Shown here in pieces: positions 62,197 to 64,000 of a stretch of 64,000 bases of DNA; within the stretch, counting starts at the first letter, position 1, and every line of letters starts with the position of its first letter. Under the pieces are notes generated by a model. It worked only from the letters and a program-made list of their open reading frames with translations. It was not told where the DNA came from and ran no database searches. This DNA comes from an uncultured Clostridia bacterium. Lineage in GTDB: Bacteria; Bacillota; Clostridia; Oscillospirales; Ruminococcaceae. A program made the position numbers and the translations under genes. Location: contig CANQCL010000002.1 of NCBI GenBank assembly GCA_947589215.1, forward strand, positions 62,001-126,000, written 5' to 3'.

Positions 62197-63387
62197 GTGG
62201 CGCTTAACTTTTTAACGGGTATAACCGATATAAAAATAAAAAGTGATAATACCACCAAATTAATAAATGAACTGTCAAAGCGCAATATTCCTATAAAAAA
62301 GATAACATCCAAAAGTGGAGAAATAAATATAACAGTTTCGTTTTTTAAACATAAGCAGATAATAGAAATATGTGAAAGTCAAAATTATGAATTGGTTTAT
62401 GTAAGTTCAAAGGGAATAATTCCAAAGCTATTTAGATACAGATTCAGATACGGAATATTTGCAGGAATTTTGACGTCGTTATTTTTTATATTTATTCTTT
62501 CAAACACCGTGCTTAGAATTGAAATAAGCGGGGGAAACGACGAGCTTAATTCAGAAATAACTGCGTTGCTTAAACAGCAGAATATAAAGGTAGGCAGGTT
62601 TATACCAAACATTGATTTTTCAAAAGCTGAAAGCTATATGATGCTAAATTCAAATAATTTCGCCTGGATAACAATAAGAAACAGCGGTGCTACGCTGGTT
62701 GTTGATGTTCTTGAAAAGACGAAAGAGCCGGAGATGGACAGATTAAGACCTGTTACAAATTTAATTGCCGGCAAGAGCGGTGTTATAACTGACGTTAATG
62801 TCTACATAGGAAAACTTATGAAGGTTGTAGGAAATAAAGTAAGAAAAGGCGATGTTTTGGTTGCCGGAAAATACAGAGCAGAATCGGTAGACGAAAGTAA
62901 AAAGGATAAAGCCAAGCTTATGCTTTTCCACTGCAAGGGTGAAATATATGCTGATTACGATGAAAGTGTAACTTTTGAACAAAGATATATGGATGAGCAG
63001 GAGATAATAGTAGACGATGATAAAACCAGAAAGTATTTTACAATTTTTGATTTAGAAATCCCTATAAGTCCCGGCTCAAAAGTTACGGGTAATTATATTA
63101 TGACGAATAATAAATCGCAATTTTCTTTTCTAGGTTTTAGACTGCCTATAGGAATTTCAAAAAAAACCTACGATAAATACTACTTTGAAAAGGTAAAGCT
63201 TACTAAAAAGCAAGCAAAGGCTAAGCTAAGAAGAAAAATAAAGCTATACGAGAGAAATTTCTTAAAAGACAAAAGGATATTAAATAAGAAAGTAAAGGTC
63301 AAGGTAGGTAAAAAGAGCGTTAAGATGACAGTAAACTATAAACTGAACGGCAATATTGCTGTTGAAAAGGAATTATTGACAAAATAA
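62197..63387 (+). CDS. yqfD: Sporulation protein YqfD
   Basis: 396 residues from GTG 62197; AGGAG ends 8 nt before it, and an upstream in-frame GTG (62188) overlaps that site. A cytosolic N-terminal part (~1-80) is followed by one transmembrane segment (~86-106) and a large outer domain with NNFAWITIRNSGATLVVDVLE and VIVY-like strands; the last ~70 residues are very basic. YqfD is a mother-cell sporulation protein with no known biochemical function. It starts 18 nt after yqfC. Confidence 0.92.
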   Translation: MALNFLTGITDIKIKSDNTTKLINELSKRNIPIKKITSKSGEINITVSFFKHKQIIEICESQNYELVYVSSKGIIPKLFRYRFRYGIFAGILTSLFFIFILSNTVLRIEISGGNDELNSEITALLKQQNIKVGRFIPNIDFSKAESYMMLNSNNFAWITIRNSGATLVVDVLEKTKEPEMDRLRPVTNLIAGKSGVITDVNVYIGKLMKVVGNKVRKGDVLVAGKYRAESVDESKKDKAKLMLFHCKGEIYADYDESVTFEQRYMDEQEIIVDDDKTRKYFTIFDLEIPISPGSKVTGNYIMTNNKSQFSFLGFRLPIGISKKTYDKYYFEKVKLTKKQAKAKLRRKIKLYERNFLKDKRILNKKVKVKVGKKSVKMTVNYKLNGNIAVEKELLTK

Positions 63388-63409
63388 ATAAAATTGCTTT
63401 ATTTTTTTT

Positions 63410-63426
63410 AAAAATTATGGTATAAT
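63410..63426 (+). promoter_or_regulatory. Putative extended -10 promoter of phoH
   Basis: ATGGTATAAT contains a perfect -10 (63421-63426) with an upstream TG. The -35 is poor. Downstream, AAGCGG (63456-63461) pairs with CCGCTT (63477-63482) in the leader; no T tract follows. Confidence 0.45.
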
Positions 63427-63517
63427 AACTTTAACTTCAATTTAATCTAAAAATCAAGCGGTGAAGTCACTATAAACCGCTTATGGGAATTATAAAATAT
63501 ATCGGCAGGGTGAATTA

Positions 63518-64000
63518 ATGGTTGAAAGAATTGTAAATGTTGAATCAATGGATTCTATTTTAAACATTTTCGGTAGCTTTGATGAGAATGTCAATCTAAT
63601 TCAAAAGCAGTATAACGTCGTGATTTTAAGTCGTGGTACAGATATTAAAATCACAGGCGATGAAGAAAATGTTCAAAAAGCTGAACAGGCTATTGAATCT
63701 CTGATTTTTCTTGCAAACAAGGGAGATCAGATAAACGAGCAAAGTATCAGATACGTTTTTTCTCTTGTTAAGGAGGGCGCTCAAAAGGAGCTTACAAAGC
63801 TAAACGATGATGGAATATGCGTTACAACAAGCGGTAAAATTGTCAAGCCAAAGACATTGGGACAAAAGAAATATGTTGACGCTATCAGAGACAACACAAT
63901 CGTTATCGGAGTAGGTCCTGCCGGAACAGGAAAAACATATCTTGCGGTAGCTATGGCTGTTAAGGCTTTTAGAAATCATGAGGTCAATAAAATAATTCTT
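63518..64000 (+). CDS. phoH: PhoH-family ATPase, N-terminal part (runs off the window)
   Basis: 161 codons are visible and the frame is open at the right edge. The N-terminal ~110 residues form the KH-like domain typical of PhoH/YbeZ (LSRGTDIKITGDEENV). The P-loop is GPAGTGKT (133-140) after the invariant KTLGQKKYVDAI. It is a predicted RNA-related ATPase, normally followed by a 7TM-HD protein gene and ybeY. Start ATG lies after GGCAGGGTG. Confidence 0.93.
   Translation, partial: MVERIVNVESMDSILNIFGSFDENVNLIQKQYNVVILSRGTDIKITGDEENVQKAEQAIESLIFLANKGDQINEQSIRYVFSLVKEGAQKELTKLNDDGICVTTSGKIVKPKTLGQKKYVDAIRDNTIVIGVGPAGTGKTYLAVAMAVKAFRNHEVNKIIL

Overview
The window is a dense, AT-rich (mid-30s % G+C by eye) chromosomal segment of a spore-forming, low-G+C Gram-positive bacterium of the class Clostridia. 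Its closest affinity is probably the Ruminococcaceae/Oscillospiraceae. The evidence is strong AGGAGG-type ribosome binding sites; vegetative promoters of the TTGACA-17-TATAAT type; a tyrS T-box leader; a CIRCE operator; a split transketolase; GatCAB; sporulation genes (spoIIGA, sigE, sigG, yunB, ylbJ, yqfC, yqfD); and two tandem secreted GH5 cellulase-type enzymes like those of gut or rumen fibre degraders. No rRNA, tRNA, CRISPR array, IS element or prophage was seen. Almost all of the sequence is housekeeping core genome.

Layout. 1-7.6 kb: end of an ABC exporter, two paralogous GH5 glycosidases, and an LTA-synthase-like membrane phosphotransferase. 7.6-12.4 kb: rpmB (minus strand), the lepB-rbgA-rnhB-yraN-thrC run, and a tiny Cys-rich DUF1540 gene on the minus strand. 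12.4-16.5 kb: metallophosphoesterase, then the proteostasis set tig-clpP-clpX. 16.5-18.6 kb (minus): metA (predicted acetyl-CoA type) and mnmA. 18.7-27.5 kb: glyA, rarA, a minus-strand S1-domain protein, DUF951, and prfA-tsaC-coaE-transglycosylase-M18 aminopeptidase. 27.6-30.9 kb: the sporulation sigma cluster spoIIGA-sigE, a CIRCE-controlled hsp20, then sigG. 30.9-34.7 kb: T-box/tyrS and a minus-strand dnaD-like/dnaI-like helicase-loading pair. 34.8-42.6 kb: the conserved miaB-ylbF-mutS-mutL-miaA-hfq block. 42.6-49.3 kb: HlyD-like adaptor-yggS-sepF-ylmH-divIVA-ileS (division and envelope). 49.4-53.6 kb: lspA-rluD-HAD-transketolase subunits. 53.7-59.7 kb: yunB, ligA, gatCAB. 59.7-60.75 kb: a small accessory patch with a methyltransferase of atypical codon use. 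60.7-64 kb: ylbJ (minus) divergent from yqfC-yqfD-phoH.

How the parts work together. The sporulation cluster shows a readable regulatory sequence. A candidate Spo0A-type promoter with a long spacer lies before spoIIGA-sigE, and a candidate sigma-F-type promoter lies before sigG. SpoIIGA would cleave the pro-sequence visible at the start of SigE. Between sigE and sigG sits a heat-shock gene under a textbook HrcA operator. The mismatch-repair and tRNA-modification block and the division block are translationally packed operons with short overlaps.

No clearly new multi-gene system was found. The most promising leads are the uncharacterised beta-rich module in the first GH5 enzyme, the HlyD-like protein wired into the sepF/divIVA operon, the hsp20 insertion with an extra CIRCE half-site inside the sigma cluster, the Cys-rich tail on the YlbF-family protein beside miaB, and the small accessory patch around 60 kb.
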